Shown: piece after piece, positions 1-6,977 of the stretch
How the letters are laid out: each line of letters starts with the position of its first letter
Position numbering within the stretch: the stretch's first letter is position 1
DNA from: JBCDBY01 sp039182715
GTDB lineage: Bacteria; Planctomycetota; PLA2
Direction of reading: 5' to 3'
Assembly (NCBI GenBank): GCA_039182715.1
Contig: JBCDBY010000071.1
Span: 1 to 16,287 of the forward strand
DNA: 16,287 nucleotides
The notes under the pieces: generated by a model
What the model was told of the DNA's origin: nothing
The model's input: the letters and a program-made list of their open reading frames with translations, nothing else
Database searches by the model: none
Made by a program: the position numbers and the translations under genes

Positions 1-1110
1 AATTGCCGCGACGCGCACGGAGGGCTCCGGATCGCGCAGCGCGGCCAGCAGCGGCGCCTGCTTGCCGATGCGCGCACAGCCGATGGCGCGCACCGGCGCG
101 TCACGATCGCCCAGGGCGAGGCGGGCCGCGTCACCGTGCAGCGCCTCGGCCACCGCGCGGCGCACGTGCACGTCGCGATCGGCCAGCAGCGGCAGCAGAA
201 GCGGCGCGAGTTCGGGCCACGGCTCGCGCGCGAAGGCGTGCATGCCGCCGCGCAGCACGAAGTTGATCGCGTGGAACGGCAGCGTGGATTGTTTGCGCGC
301 GCGCACCTGGGCGTCGACGATGCGACGCGCCGCCTCCGCGTCGCGCCCCGCCGCCACCGCCTCGGACAGAACGATGCCGGCGCGCCCCTGCAGGTTGGCA
401 CCGTCCACCAGCTTGCGCAGCCGCCGCGCGACCGAACGTCCGCCGACCGACACGTCGCGCCGCGCCATCTCGCCCACCGCGCGCGCCCGCGCGTAGTCCG
501 CCGTCGCCGTGCTGTCGACGAAGACCATCCGCTTGCGGCTGCTGCTCTTGATCGACTTGCCGAGGTCGCGCAGCAGCGTGCCCGCGGCGCTGGCGTCGCC
601 GCAGCGGCCCAGCGCCGCGAGCGCACCGAGAGCGGTGCCGAGATCCTTGTCGCGCGCGAGTCGCAACAGCTCGCGGCGGCGGCCCATGGCGGCCATGGCG
701 GCGAGTCGCACGTCGAGCACCGGATCGTCCAGCAGCCGTTTGAGGTTGCTCTTGCGCGACGCGTCGCGGAGCGCCCAGGCGGCGGCCGCGCGCACCGCCG
801 AGTCCGGGTCGCGCGTGCGCAGCCAGAGCGCGTCCTCCGGCGCGGTCGTGTCGAGCGCCTCGATGGCGGCCGCGCGCACGACGGCCACGGGATCCTTGAG
901 CAGCGCCACCGGGGTGCCCGAGCCGAGCGCGAGCGCGGCGGCGCGGCGGGCGTCCCAGTGGTTCGACCGCGCGGCGCGCTGGAGAAGCGCGACGTCGCCC
1001 GCACGACGGGCGCGCTCCATCCCCTCGATCCGGAAAAACGGGCTCTTGCCCAGAAGGAGACGCTCGTTCTCCGGCGAGGCGAGCAGAAGCAGAAAGCAGA
1101 GCAGGGTCAC
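1..1110 (-). CDS. Exported HEAT-repeat protein, 3' end cut by the window
   Basis: Reading the reverse strand from a GTG at 1110 gives 370 codons without a stop, running off the window at position 1, so the C-terminus is missing. The N-terminus (MTLLCFLLLLASP) looks like a short signal peptide. The rest is a chain of helical repeats in HEAT / PBS-lyase style: alanine-rich units of about 30 residues with recurring D-P-x-x-x-V-R-x-A-A signatures, for example DPVAVVRAAAIEAL, DPDSAVRAAAAWAL, DPVLDVRLAAMAAMG and, near the window edge, DPEPSVRVAA. Such solenoids are usually protein-binding scaffolds; no enzymatic motif is seen. The start is chosen because the signal peptide follows it directly; no ATG lies nearby and no strong ribosome binding site is visible. 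Overlapping long frames here are GC-rich shadows with arginine-rich, low-complexity translations. Family assignment is sound, function unknown. Confidence 0.8.
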   Translation of the reverse strand, partial: MTLLCFLLLLASPENERLLLGKSPFFRIEGMERARRAGDVALLQRAARSNHWDARRAAALALGSGTPVALLKDPVAVVRAAAIEALDTTAPEDALWLRTRDPDSAVRAAAAWALRDASRKSNLKRLLDDPVLDVRLAAMAAMGRRRELLRLARDKDLGTALGALAALGRCGDASAAGTLLRDLGKSIKSSSRKRMVFVDSTATADYARARAVGEMARRDVSVGGRSVARRLRKLVDGANLQGRAGIVLSEAVAAGRDAEAARRIVDAQVRARKQSTLPFHAINFVLRGGMHAFAREPWPELAPLLLPLLADRDVHVRRAVAEALHGDAARLALGDRDAPVRAIGCARIGKQAPLLAALRDPEPSVRVAAI

Positions 1111-1145
1111 AGGCGCTACACTCGGAAACGGGCTTGGAGGCTTTG

Positions 1146-2516
1146 ATGTTGCGCGCGTGGATCCTACTTCTTGTCGTCGTCGCGGCGTGCGGCGGCGGCT
1201 CGAGCGCCGAGCCGGCGCCCGCCAACGAGAGCGAGCCCGCGCCGGAGCCCCCGGCTTCGCTGCCGCAGGCGACCCAGCCGGACGTGGAGGCGGAGATCAT
1301 CGGCAAGCCGGGCGACCCGGTTCCCGGCCTCGACGCGAGCTACGTGACCACACTGCTGGGCTGGCTCGCGCCGGACGGCGATGTCATCTTCGAGGCGGTC
1401 ATCCTCTGGAATCGCGACAAGACGCTGGGCTGCGGCATCCTGCGGCGTGCGGCCGACGGCGAGGTGAACACGCTGCTCATGCAGGGCCAGCTCCTGCCGG
1501 ACACCGGCGGCGGCCGGGTGAAGCATCCCAAGCTGCCCCTCGAGGCGCGCGGCGACACGCTCGTCATGGCGGCGGAGGTCGAAGGCGGCGACATCGAGCA
1601 CGGGCTGTTCGCCGTGCCGCGCACCGGCGGGACGCCGCGCCTGTTGGCGGAAGGCGTCTTTCGTCGCGCGCGCGTCGGGGAGGACGGCGATGTGATCGCC
1701 GAGGCGGCCACGCCGAACGGCACGCAGGTGTGGCGGATTCCGACCGACGGGCCGGCCGAGGTGCTCTGCGACCGGTGCGACGACGGCATTTCGTCGGACG
1801 GCACGACGGTCGTGTTCGAGCGCGACGACGCGGCCTATCGGATCGACGCGGATGGTGCGACGACGCGCCTGATCGGGCGCGACGATCCGGTCGCGGGCAC
1901 GCTCGGCGTCGTGACCCTCGTCCTGGCCGCGGAGCTGAACGACGCGGACGCGGTCGTCGTCCACGTCGCGACGAGCGACGCGGCGTGTCCCGAAGCGATC
2001 TTCCGCTTCGACGAGAACGGCGTCGAGGTCGTGGCGCGCTGCGGCGAGCCGATCGGGAGCGCGCCGGGGACCGCGGAGAGCCTGCGGCTGGCCGCGGGCC
2101 GCAGCCGCGACGTCGTGTTCGCGGCGCGCTTGAGCGGACCGGGCGCCCCGGCGTCGGCCGTCTACTGCGCGCGGCCGGGCGAGCCGGCCCTGCCGGTCGT
2201 GCAAAGCACACAGCGGGTGCGCGTGCTCGAGGAGCACGTCGTTGCCGACCGGGACCGCATCGCGTACGGCGTGCAGCTGTACGAGGACGGGCTGCCGGTG
2301 GCGGAGGGCGTCTTCCGCACCGGAACGGGCGCGCCGGAGCGCGTCGTCAGCACCGACGCCGACGTGCCGGCCGCCGGGGCGCGTCTGCGCAGCTTCCCCT
2401 ATCCGCTGCGGCACGGCGTGGACGTGGACGGCGACGGCCGCCTGCTGGTTCCGGCGGGGCTGGTCGAAGCGCGCCGCCCGAGTGCCACGCTCGGAACGCT
2501 GCTGCTCGTGCGATAA
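1146..2516 (+). CDS. Secreted lipoprotein with repeat (propeller-like) domain
   Basis: The 456-residue product starts at ATG 1146, with GGAGG at 1136-1140 as ribosome binding site. An in-frame TTG at 1134 is rejected because it overlaps that site. The N-terminus MLRAWILLLVVVAAC followed by GGGSS is a lipoprotein signal with lipobox VAAC, so the protein should be anchored to a membrane. A Pro/Ala/Glu-rich linker (about residues 20-45) leads to repeated units of the form 'D..V.F.A', 'G.F..P..GG.P..L', '.R.D.DG.T..L', which look like beta-propeller or WD-like blades. The opening unit IIGKPGDPVPG recalls Myxococcota and Planctomycetes surface proteins (the DUF7453-like type), a weak resemblance from memory. 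It is the first gene of a probable operon: the next start is 7 bp beyond its stop. No catalytic motif seen; a binding or surface role is only a guess. Confidence 0.82.
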   Translation: MLRAWILLLVVVAACGGGSSAEPAPANESEPAPEPPASLPQATQPDVEAEIIGKPGDPVPGLDASYVTTLLGWLAPDGDVIFEAVILWNRDKTLGCGILRRAADGEVNTLLMQGQLLPDTGGGRVKHPKLPLEARGDTLVMAAEVEGGDIEHGLFAVPRTGGTPRLLAEGVFRRARVGEDGDVIAEAATPNGTQVWRIPTDGPAEVLCDRCDDGISSDGTTVVFERDDAAYRIDADGATTRLIGRDDPVAGTLGVVTLVLAAELNDADAVVVHVATSDAACPEAIFRFDENGVEVVARCGEPIGSAPGTAESLRLAAGRSRDVVFAARLSGPGAPASAVYCARPGEPALPVVQSTQRVRVLEEHVVADRDRIAYGVQLYEDGLPVAEGVFRTGTGAPERVVSTDADVPAAGARLRSFPYPLRHGVDVDGDGRLLVPAGLVEARRPSATLGTLLLVR

Positions 2517-2523
2517 TCCCGGC

Positions 2524-2790
2524 ATGCTCACGGAGGAACAGCTCGCGGCGGCGCTCGCCGAGCTGCCCGGCTGGCAACAGGACGGGGACCGCCTCCGTCG
2601 CGTCTTCGAGCTGGACTCGTTTCCGGCCGCGATTCGGCTCGTGCGCCGCGTGGCGGACCTGGCCGAGGCGTCCGACCATCACCCGGAGATCCTCATCCAG
2701 TACCGCACCGTGACGCTCACGCTCTGGTCGCACGACAAGGGCTGCGTGACCGAACGCGACACCGCGCTCGCACGGGCGATCGAGTCGTGA
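2524..2790 (+). CDS. phhB: Pterin-4a-carbinolamine dehydratase
   Basis: An 88-residue protein of normal length for the PCD/DCoH family, which dehydrates 4a-hydroxytetrahydrobiopterin formed by aromatic amino acid hydroxylases and so recycles the pterin cofactor. The family signature is complete: H52-H53-P54 in SDHHPEI, Y60, W68-S-H70 and D79 in TERDTALARAI. The ATG at 2524 follows the lipoprotein stop by 7 bp; the reading frame stays open further upstream but that part lies inside the lipoprotein gene in another frame. Its TGA overlaps the GTG of the next gene (GTGA, 2787-2790), which suggests translational coupling. No phenylalanine hydroxylase gene is in the window, so the pterin partner is unknown; PCD homologues also accompany molybdopterin or other pterin enzymes, and moaA lies about 12 kb away. 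Confidence 0.93.
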   Translation: MLTEEQLAAALAELPGWQQDGDRLRRVFELDSFPAAIRLVRRVADLAEASDHHPEILIQYRTVTLTLWSHDKGCVTERDTALARAIES

Positions 2791-4235
2791 TCGCCTCCGA
2801 CTACCACGCGCTCACCAAGTACGACCGGCAGCGGGTGCTCGCCTCGCCCGGTCTCGACTGGTCGAAGGCGCCGGCGCAGTTCAAGGACGTGGTCGGGTCG
2901 CATCGCGTCGAGCTGCGCTCGTTCGGGAAGACGCCGAACACCGAGGACATCCGCTCGGTGCTCGCACGCTTCCTCTACTTCGCGAACGGCATCACGGGTC
3001 ATCTCCGGCATCCCGGAGGCGAACAACTGCTGCGCGCGGCGCCGTCCGCGGGCGCGCTCTACCCGACCGAACTCTACGTGGCGGTGGGTGAAGGCGACGG
3101 CATGGACGCCGGGCTGTATGCGTACGACGCGCGCGACGAGGTCCTCACGCGGCTGTGGGAGGAAGACCCGCGGCCGCTGCTGGGACGCGCGTGCGGCGAG
3201 GAGGAGATCTTCACGCGGGCGCGGGCGTGCCTGCTGCTGACCGGCATCTTCTGGCGCAGCGCGTGGCGTTATCAGGAGCGCGGCTACCGGCGCGTGCTGC
3301 TGGACGCCGGTCACGTGCTGGCCAACCTCGCGTCGATCGCGCCGTTCGATGAGCTGAGCGGGTTGCCGCACCTCGGATTCGTGGACGACGAGATCAACGG
3401 CAGCTTCTTCTTCGAGCCGGATCGCGAGGCGGCGCTGGCGGCGATTCCGCTGCGCTCGCTCGAGGAGACGCTGCGGCCGCCGACGCTCTGGACGTCCGGC
3501 GACGCGCGGCGCGGCGACATCGACCCGGAGGGCGCCGGCCTGGTGCCCGACGCGGACGAGCTGACCGGGAGCGCGACCGCGCTGCTGCACCGCGCGTCGT
3601 CCTGCGCGGCCGCGGCACCGGCGCAGCCCCCCATCGGTCGCACGCCGATCGACGCGGGCGCGATCCGCATCGGCATCGAACCGCCCGCCATCGAAATCGA
3701 GTTGCCGCGGGCCATCGCCCGGCGCCGATCGGCGCGCGCCTATCCGGGCCAGCCGGTCCCCTTCGAGGACCTGAAGCGGGCGTTGGCGTTCACCTTCCCC
3801 ACGTTCGTGCCGCACGAAACGTGGGACGCGGGGCTGTTGCGCGCCCATCTGGTCGTGCATCGGGTGGACGGGCTCGACCCGGGCCTCTACTCGATGCAGG
3901 GCGACGGCGATGCGCTGCTGCCGGAGAAGTTCGGCGACTTCACGCGCCCGTTCCGCGAGGCGGTGCTCGGACAGGAGATCGCGGAGACGTGCGCCTGCAT
4001 CCTCGCGTTCACCGCGCCGGCGCGCCGCGCGCTGGAGACCTACGGCGACCGCGCCTACCGCTACCTGCACCTCGAGGCGGGCAGCTACGGACAGCGCTTC
4101 CAGCTCGCGGCGACCGACCTCGGCCACCAGGGTTGCGGCATCGCCGGATTCCTCGACGACGAGACCGCTGCGCTGCTCGACGTGCCGAGCGAGGATTGGG
4201 TGCTGTACCTGGTGACGTTCGGCGCGAGCGACTAG
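2787..4235 (+). CDS. Tandem SagB/ThcOx-type nitroreductase-fold oxidoreductase
   Basis: The 482-residue protein contains two nitroreductase-fold domains. The N-terminal one (about 40-225) has the SagB-type FMN-loop motif APSAGALYPTELYV (85-98). The C-terminal one (about 300-482) has ARRRSARAYPGQPV (311-324) and the late motif SYGQRFQLAATDLGHQGCGI (433-452). Between them is an Ala/Pro-rich linker. This two-domain arrangement is known among FMN-dependent SagB/McbC-like dehydrogenases, which in peptide biosynthesis oxidise thiazolines or oxazolines to azoles. No cyclodehydratase (YcaO, SagC/D) or precursor peptide gene is nearby, so a role outside peptide modification is likelier. The loop carrying the SAGALYP motif is missing from the second domain, so the first domain probably supplies the FMN-contacting loop. 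The GTG start overlaps the dehydratase stop (GTGA). Substrate cannot be told from sequence. Confidence 0.87.
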   Translation: MIASDYHALTKYDRQRVLASPGLDWSKAPAQFKDVVGSHRVELRSFGKTPNTEDIRSVLARFLYFANGITGHLRHPGGEQLLRAAPSAGALYPTELYVAVGEGDGMDAGLYAYDARDEVLTRLWEEDPRPLLGRACGEEEIFTRARACLLLTGIFWRSAWRYQERGYRRVLLDAGHVLANLASIAPFDELSGLPHLGFVDDEINGSFFFEPDREAALAAIPLRSLEETLRPPTLWTSGDARRGDIDPEGAGLVPDADELTGSATALLHRASSCAAAAPAQPPIGRTPIDAGAIRIGIEPPAIEIELPRAIARRRSARAYPGQPVPFEDLKRALAFTFPTFVPHETWDAGLLRAHLVVHRVDGLDPGLYSMQGDGDALLPEKFGDFTRPFREAVLGQEIAETCACILAFTAPARRALETYGDRAYRYLHLEAGSYGQRFQLAATDLGHQGCGIAGFLDDETAALLDVPSEDWVLYLVTFGASD

Positions 4236-4238
4236 GCC

Positions 4239-5588
4239 CTAGATCAGCCCCGTCAATCGCGCCACGGAGAAGATGATGCCGGCGCCGGTGAGGTCGTTCG
4301 TCGTCTGGATGAACGGGCTCGAGGAGATGGCCGGATCGAAGCCGATGCGATGGATGACGAGCGGCACGACCACGCCCATGACGGCGCCCACCGACATGGA
4401 GGCGAAGATGGCGAGGCCGAGCGTCACGGCGACGAGGTCGGCGTCTTCCGACGCGCGCCAGTAGGCGTACAGGAACAGGGCCACCCCGAACATCGCGCCC
4501 AGAATGAGCCCGATGGAGACCTGCCGCAGCACCGGCTCGAACCAGGACTCGTAGTCCATGCGGCCGAGCGCCAGCGAGCGCACCGTGACGGCCGACGTCT
4601 GCGTACCGACGTTGCCCGCCATGCCGAGCACGACGGGCAGAAACGCGGCGAGGATCGCCTTCTCGCGAATGTCGCTCTCGACCGAGCTGAGGAATCCGGC
4701 GACGAGCAGGCCGCCGAGGAAGGTGAGAAAGAGCCACGACGCGCGGCTGCGCACCGCCACGGCGATCGAGTCGTCGTAGAACTCCTCCTCGTCGGTGCCG
4801 GCGAGGCGCGCGATGTCCTCGGTCGCCTCCTCCTGCAGGACGTCGGCGATGTCGTCGTGCAGCACCTGACCGAGCAGCCGGCCCGCGTCGTCGATCACCG
4901 GAATCGCGGCGACGTCGTTCTCCCGAGCGAGGCGCGCGATTCTCTCCTGGTCGACGTCGACGCGCACCGTGATCGGGTTGGGGTCGAGCGCCAGGCGCAC
5001 GGGCGCGCGTTCGTCGGCCTGCAGGAGATCGGTTGGCGTGATGGTGCCGAGCAGTCGATCGGACGCGTCGACCACGTACACGCGATAGATCTTGCCGATC
5101 TCCTTCGGGTCGGCGACGCGCACCGCTTCGCGCGCCAGCGCGACGGTCGCATCGGACGGCACCGAGACAAGCTCGGTCTGCATGATGCCGCCCGCCGTCT
5201 CCTCGCCGTACTCGAGCAGTTCGCGGATCTCCTGCTGCTCCTCCTGGTTGAGGTTCTGGAGCGTGCGCTCCGCCTTCTCGGGCGTCAGCGAACCGATCAG
5301 GTCGGCCGCGTCGTCGGAACGCGACTCCTGCACGATTTCGGCAATCTCGTCCGGCGGCATCTCCTCCAGCAGTTCGTCCAGCTCCGGCTCCTGCACTTCG
5401 CGGAGAACGTCGGAGGCGAGCGGTGCCCCCATGAGACGCACGACGCGCAGGCGCTCCTCCTCCGGGAGCGTCTCGACGAGGTCGGCGATCTCGGCCGGCC
5501 GCAGCAGAACGAAGAAGCGCTGGATGTCCGTGTCCGAGCCTTCCGCGACGAGTCGCTGAAGGGCGGACGGCTGCTTGCGATCGGACAC
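4239..5588 (-). CDS. mgtE: Magnesium channel/transporter MgtE
   Basis: At 449 residues this matches the usual MgtE length. Residues 1-130 form the acidic helical MgtE N domain, where short helical repeats such as LLEEMPPDEIAEI are visible. Residues about 135-255 are a CBS pair (TAGGIMQTELVSVP; RVYVVDASDRLLGTITPTDLL; DVAAIPVIDDAGRLLGQVLHDDI) that senses cytosolic Mg2+. The membrane part (about 285-449) has five hydrophobic segments with the conserved GMAGNVGTQ (322-330) and NDLTGAGIIF (431-440), whose Asp432 is the ion-selectivity residue in the family. The start is a GTG at 5588; no clear ribosome binding site precedes it. It converges on the oxidoreductase gene with only 3 bp between the stop codons and no terminator hairpin. 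I found no Mg2+ riboswitch in the 113 bp upstream. Confidence 0.96.
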   Translation of the reverse strand: MSDRKQPSALQRLVAEGSDTDIQRFFVLLRPAEIADLVETLPEEERLRVVRLMGAPLASDVLREVQEPELDELLEEMPPDEIAEIVQESRSDDAADLIGSLTPEKAERTLQNLNQEEQQEIRELLEYGEETAGGIMQTELVSVPSDATVALAREAVRVADPKEIGKIYRVYVVDASDRLLGTITPTDLLQADERAPVRLALDPNPITVRVDVDQERIARLARENDVAAIPVIDDAGRLLGQVLHDDIADVLQEEATEDIARLAGTDEEEFYDDSIAVAVRSRASWLFLTFLGGLLVAGFLSSVESDIREKAILAAFLPVVLGMAGNVGTQTSAVTVRSLALGRMDYESWFEPVLRQVSIGLILGAMFGVALFLYAYWRASEDADLVAVTLGLAIFASMSVGAVMGVVVPLVIHRIGFDPAISSSPFIQTTNDLTGAGIIFSVARLTGLI

Positions 5589-5638
5589 GGCGGCGAAGTA
5601 TAGCCGTGCTCAAAAACCTACTGCGTGGAAGGCGCTTG

Positions 5639-5647
5639 TGGTAACAT
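5639..5647 (+). promoter_or_regulatory. Extended -10 promoter candidate for nadA
   Basis: TGGTAACAT at 5639-5647 fits the extended -10 pattern TGnTAnnnT. The hexamer 17 bp upstream (TACTGC) is a poor -35, as is usual for extended -10 promoters. Transcription would start around 5654, leaving a leader of about 48 nt before the nadA ATG. Confidence 0.45.
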
Positions 5648-5648
5648 A

Positions 5649-5665
5649 AGTGTCGAGCTGACACT
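5649..5665 (+). promoter_or_regulatory. 17-bp palindromic operator candidate upstream of nadA
   Basis: AGTGTC-GAGCT-GACACT is a perfect 6-bp inverted repeat with a 5-bp spacer. It begins one base after the -10 candidate and covers the predicted transcription start, the position expected for a repressor site. NAD synthesis genes are often controlled by dedicated repressors (NiaR/YrxA, NrtR, NadQ) that bind such palindromes, so an NAD-responsive regulator is the natural hypothesis. I cannot assign the family from memory, and no regulator gene is in the window. mgtE diverges from the same 113-bp gap and could also be affected. Confidence 0.5.
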
Positions 5666-5701
5666 AAGTGCCCACGCGGTACGCGGCTCGAGGAGAAGAA
5701 C

Positions 5702-6796
5702 ATGATTCCGGCCGGCATGATGACGGGCGCCGAAGCCCGCGCGACCACTCCGCACGACATGGACGAGGCGGCGGTCGTCGATCGCGTTCGCGAGATCAAG
5801 GAAGAGTATGGATCGCGTCTGGTGCTGCTGGGCCACCACTACCAGCGGCGCGAGATCGTCGAGCTGGCGGACTTTCGCGGCGACAGCTTCGAGCTCTGCC
5901 GCGCGGCGGCCAGCCAGGACGGGGCGGAGTTCATCATCTTCTGCGGCGTGCGCTTCATGGTGGAGTCGGCGCGCGTGCTCGCGCGGCCGGATCAGAAGGT
6001 CTACCACCCCAACGAGCGCGCCGGCTGCCCGATGGCCGACATGGCGAACAGCCACCTCGTCGAGGGCGCATGGGGCGACCTGGAGCGCCGGAACCTCGCC
6101 GAGGGGACCATCCCGGTGACGTACATGAACTCCGACGCCGACCTGAAGGCGTTCACCGGCCGCAACGGCGGCATCGTCTGCACCTCGTCGAACGCGACGC
6201 GCGTCTTCGAGTGGGCCTTCGAGCGCGGCGAGCGGATCATCTTCTACCCGGACGAGCACCTCGGCCGAAACGTCGCCAATCAAATGGGACTGCCGCGCGA
6301 GCAGGTGCACATCTACGACCCGCGCCACGAGCTGGGCGGGCTGACCGAGGAGCAGCTGGCGAACTCCAAGGTGCTGCTCTGGAAGGGCTTCTGCCACGTC
6401 CACACGCACTTCACCACCGACCATATCGACCAGGCGCGCGAAAAGTGGCCGGGCGTCTACGTCATGGCGCACCCGGAGTGCACCGAGGAGGTGATCGGCG
6501 CGTCGGACTACTCCGGCTCGACCAGCCAGATGTGCAAGAAGGTGGCGGACGCGCCGGCCGGCAGCAAGTTCGCGATCGCGACCGAGATCAACATGATCCA
6601 CCGGCTCGCGTGGGAGCACACCGACAAGGAGGTCCACACCCTGTCGCGCTCGCTCTGCCCGAACATGTACCGCGTCAACCTCTACAACCTCTACGACACG
6701 GTCCGCGATCTCGAGGGAGCCGACGAGGTGACGCTCCCGGACGACGTCCTGCGCGACGCCAAGCTCGCCCTCGACCGCATGCTCGCGGTCCCCTAA
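5702..6796 (+). CDS. nadA: Quinolinate synthase NadA
   Basis: The 364-residue enzyme condenses iminoaspartate with dihydroxyacetone phosphate to quinolinate in de novo NAD synthesis, using an oxygen-sensitive [4Fe-4S] cluster. Recognisable motifs are GHHYQRREIVELADFRGDS (44-62), FCGVRFMVESA (80-90), PNERAGCPMADMA (103-115), VCTSSNATRVFEWA (159-172), HPECTEEV (257-264) and SLCPNMYRVNL (317-327). C81, C160 and C319 are the likely cluster ligands by position; C260 in the HPEC motif is a further conserved-looking cysteine. A purine-rich ribosome binding site (GAGGAG, about 5690-5695) precedes the ATG. The gene stands alone: nadB and nadC are not in the window, so iminoaspartate must come from an enzyme encoded elsewhere. 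A palindromic operator candidate lies in the promoter. Confidence 0.96.
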   Translation: MIPAGMMTGAEARATTPHDMDEAAVVDRVREIKEEYGSRLVLLGHHYQRREIVELADFRGDSFELCRAAASQDGAEFIIFCGVRFMVESARVLARPDQKVYHPNERAGCPMADMANSHLVEGAWGDLERRNLAEGTIPVTYMNSDADLKAFTGRNGGIVCTSSNATRVFEWAFERGERIIFYPDEHLGRNVANQMGLPREQVHIYDPRHELGGLTEEQLANSKVLLWKGFCHVHTHFTTDHIDQAREKWPGVYVMAHPECTEEVIGASDYSGSTSQMCKKVADAPAGSKFAIATEINMIHRLAWEHTDKEVHTLSRSLCPNMYRVNLYNLYDTVRDLEGADEVTLPDDVLRDAKLALDRMLAVP

Positions 6797-6813
6797 CCCC
6801 GAAGAGCAACTCT

Positions 6814-6959
6814 GACGAATCACTCTTGGCGCCCAGTGCCGCAAGTGCCTGCATGACAGGGACTTGCGATCGCGGGGTGCGGCACCGGCGCCGCACCCCC
6901 CCGCTCCAAGCACCTGCCACGCAACGACTTACAGCGACTTCGCGCAAGAGTGGTTCGTC
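6814..6959. repeat. Nested inverted-repeat element between nadA and metB
   Basis: A 15-bp outer inverted repeat (6814-6828 with 6945-6959, one mismatch) closes a 146-bp segment. Inside are hairpin A at 6841-6867 (11-bp arms, one mismatch, loop CATGA) and hairpin B at 6874-6899 (perfect 10-bp GC-rich arms GGGGTGCGGC / GCCGCACCCC, loop ACCGGC). Two 23-bp stretches, 6843-6865 and 6908-6930, resemble each other at about 15 of 23 positions. The whole could fold as a branched structure on either strand. It sits between two convergent stop codons. It may be a repetitive extragenic palindrome or small non-autonomous element, a bidirectional terminator (though no U-tract follows), or a structured RNA. 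No coding sequence is apparent in this 181-bp gap. Confidence 0.6.
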
Positions 6960-6977
6960 AGGCTGGTCGGATCGAAC

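Noticed and set aside
131..1306. Long open frame on the minus strand, plus plus-strand frames at 136-1146 and 509-2713
   Set aside because: Translations are Arg/Ala/Gly-rich low complexity and lie out of frame with the clear HEAT-repeat and lipoprotein genes; these are high-GC shadow frames.
2787..4235. Thiazole/oxazole-modified peptide (azole RiPP) cluster
   Set aside because: No YcaO or SagC/D-type cyclodehydratase, leader-peptide gene or dedicated exporter is adjacent; the ABC exporter is more than 7 kb away and on the other strand.
4229..4247. Palindrome CTAGGCCCTAG at the convergent stops of the SagB-like gene and mgtE
   Set aside because: It arises from two opposing TAG stops with a short GC centre; too small for a terminator and without a U-tract.
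4350..5603. 417-codon plus-strand frame opposite mgtE
   Set aside because: It is a shadow of the unmistakable MgtE gene; its His/Arg/Asp-rich translation has no domain features.
5589..5701. Mg2+-sensing leader (M-box or similar) for mgtE
   Set aside because: No conserved M-box elements or terminator are visible; the clear signals in the gap face nadA.
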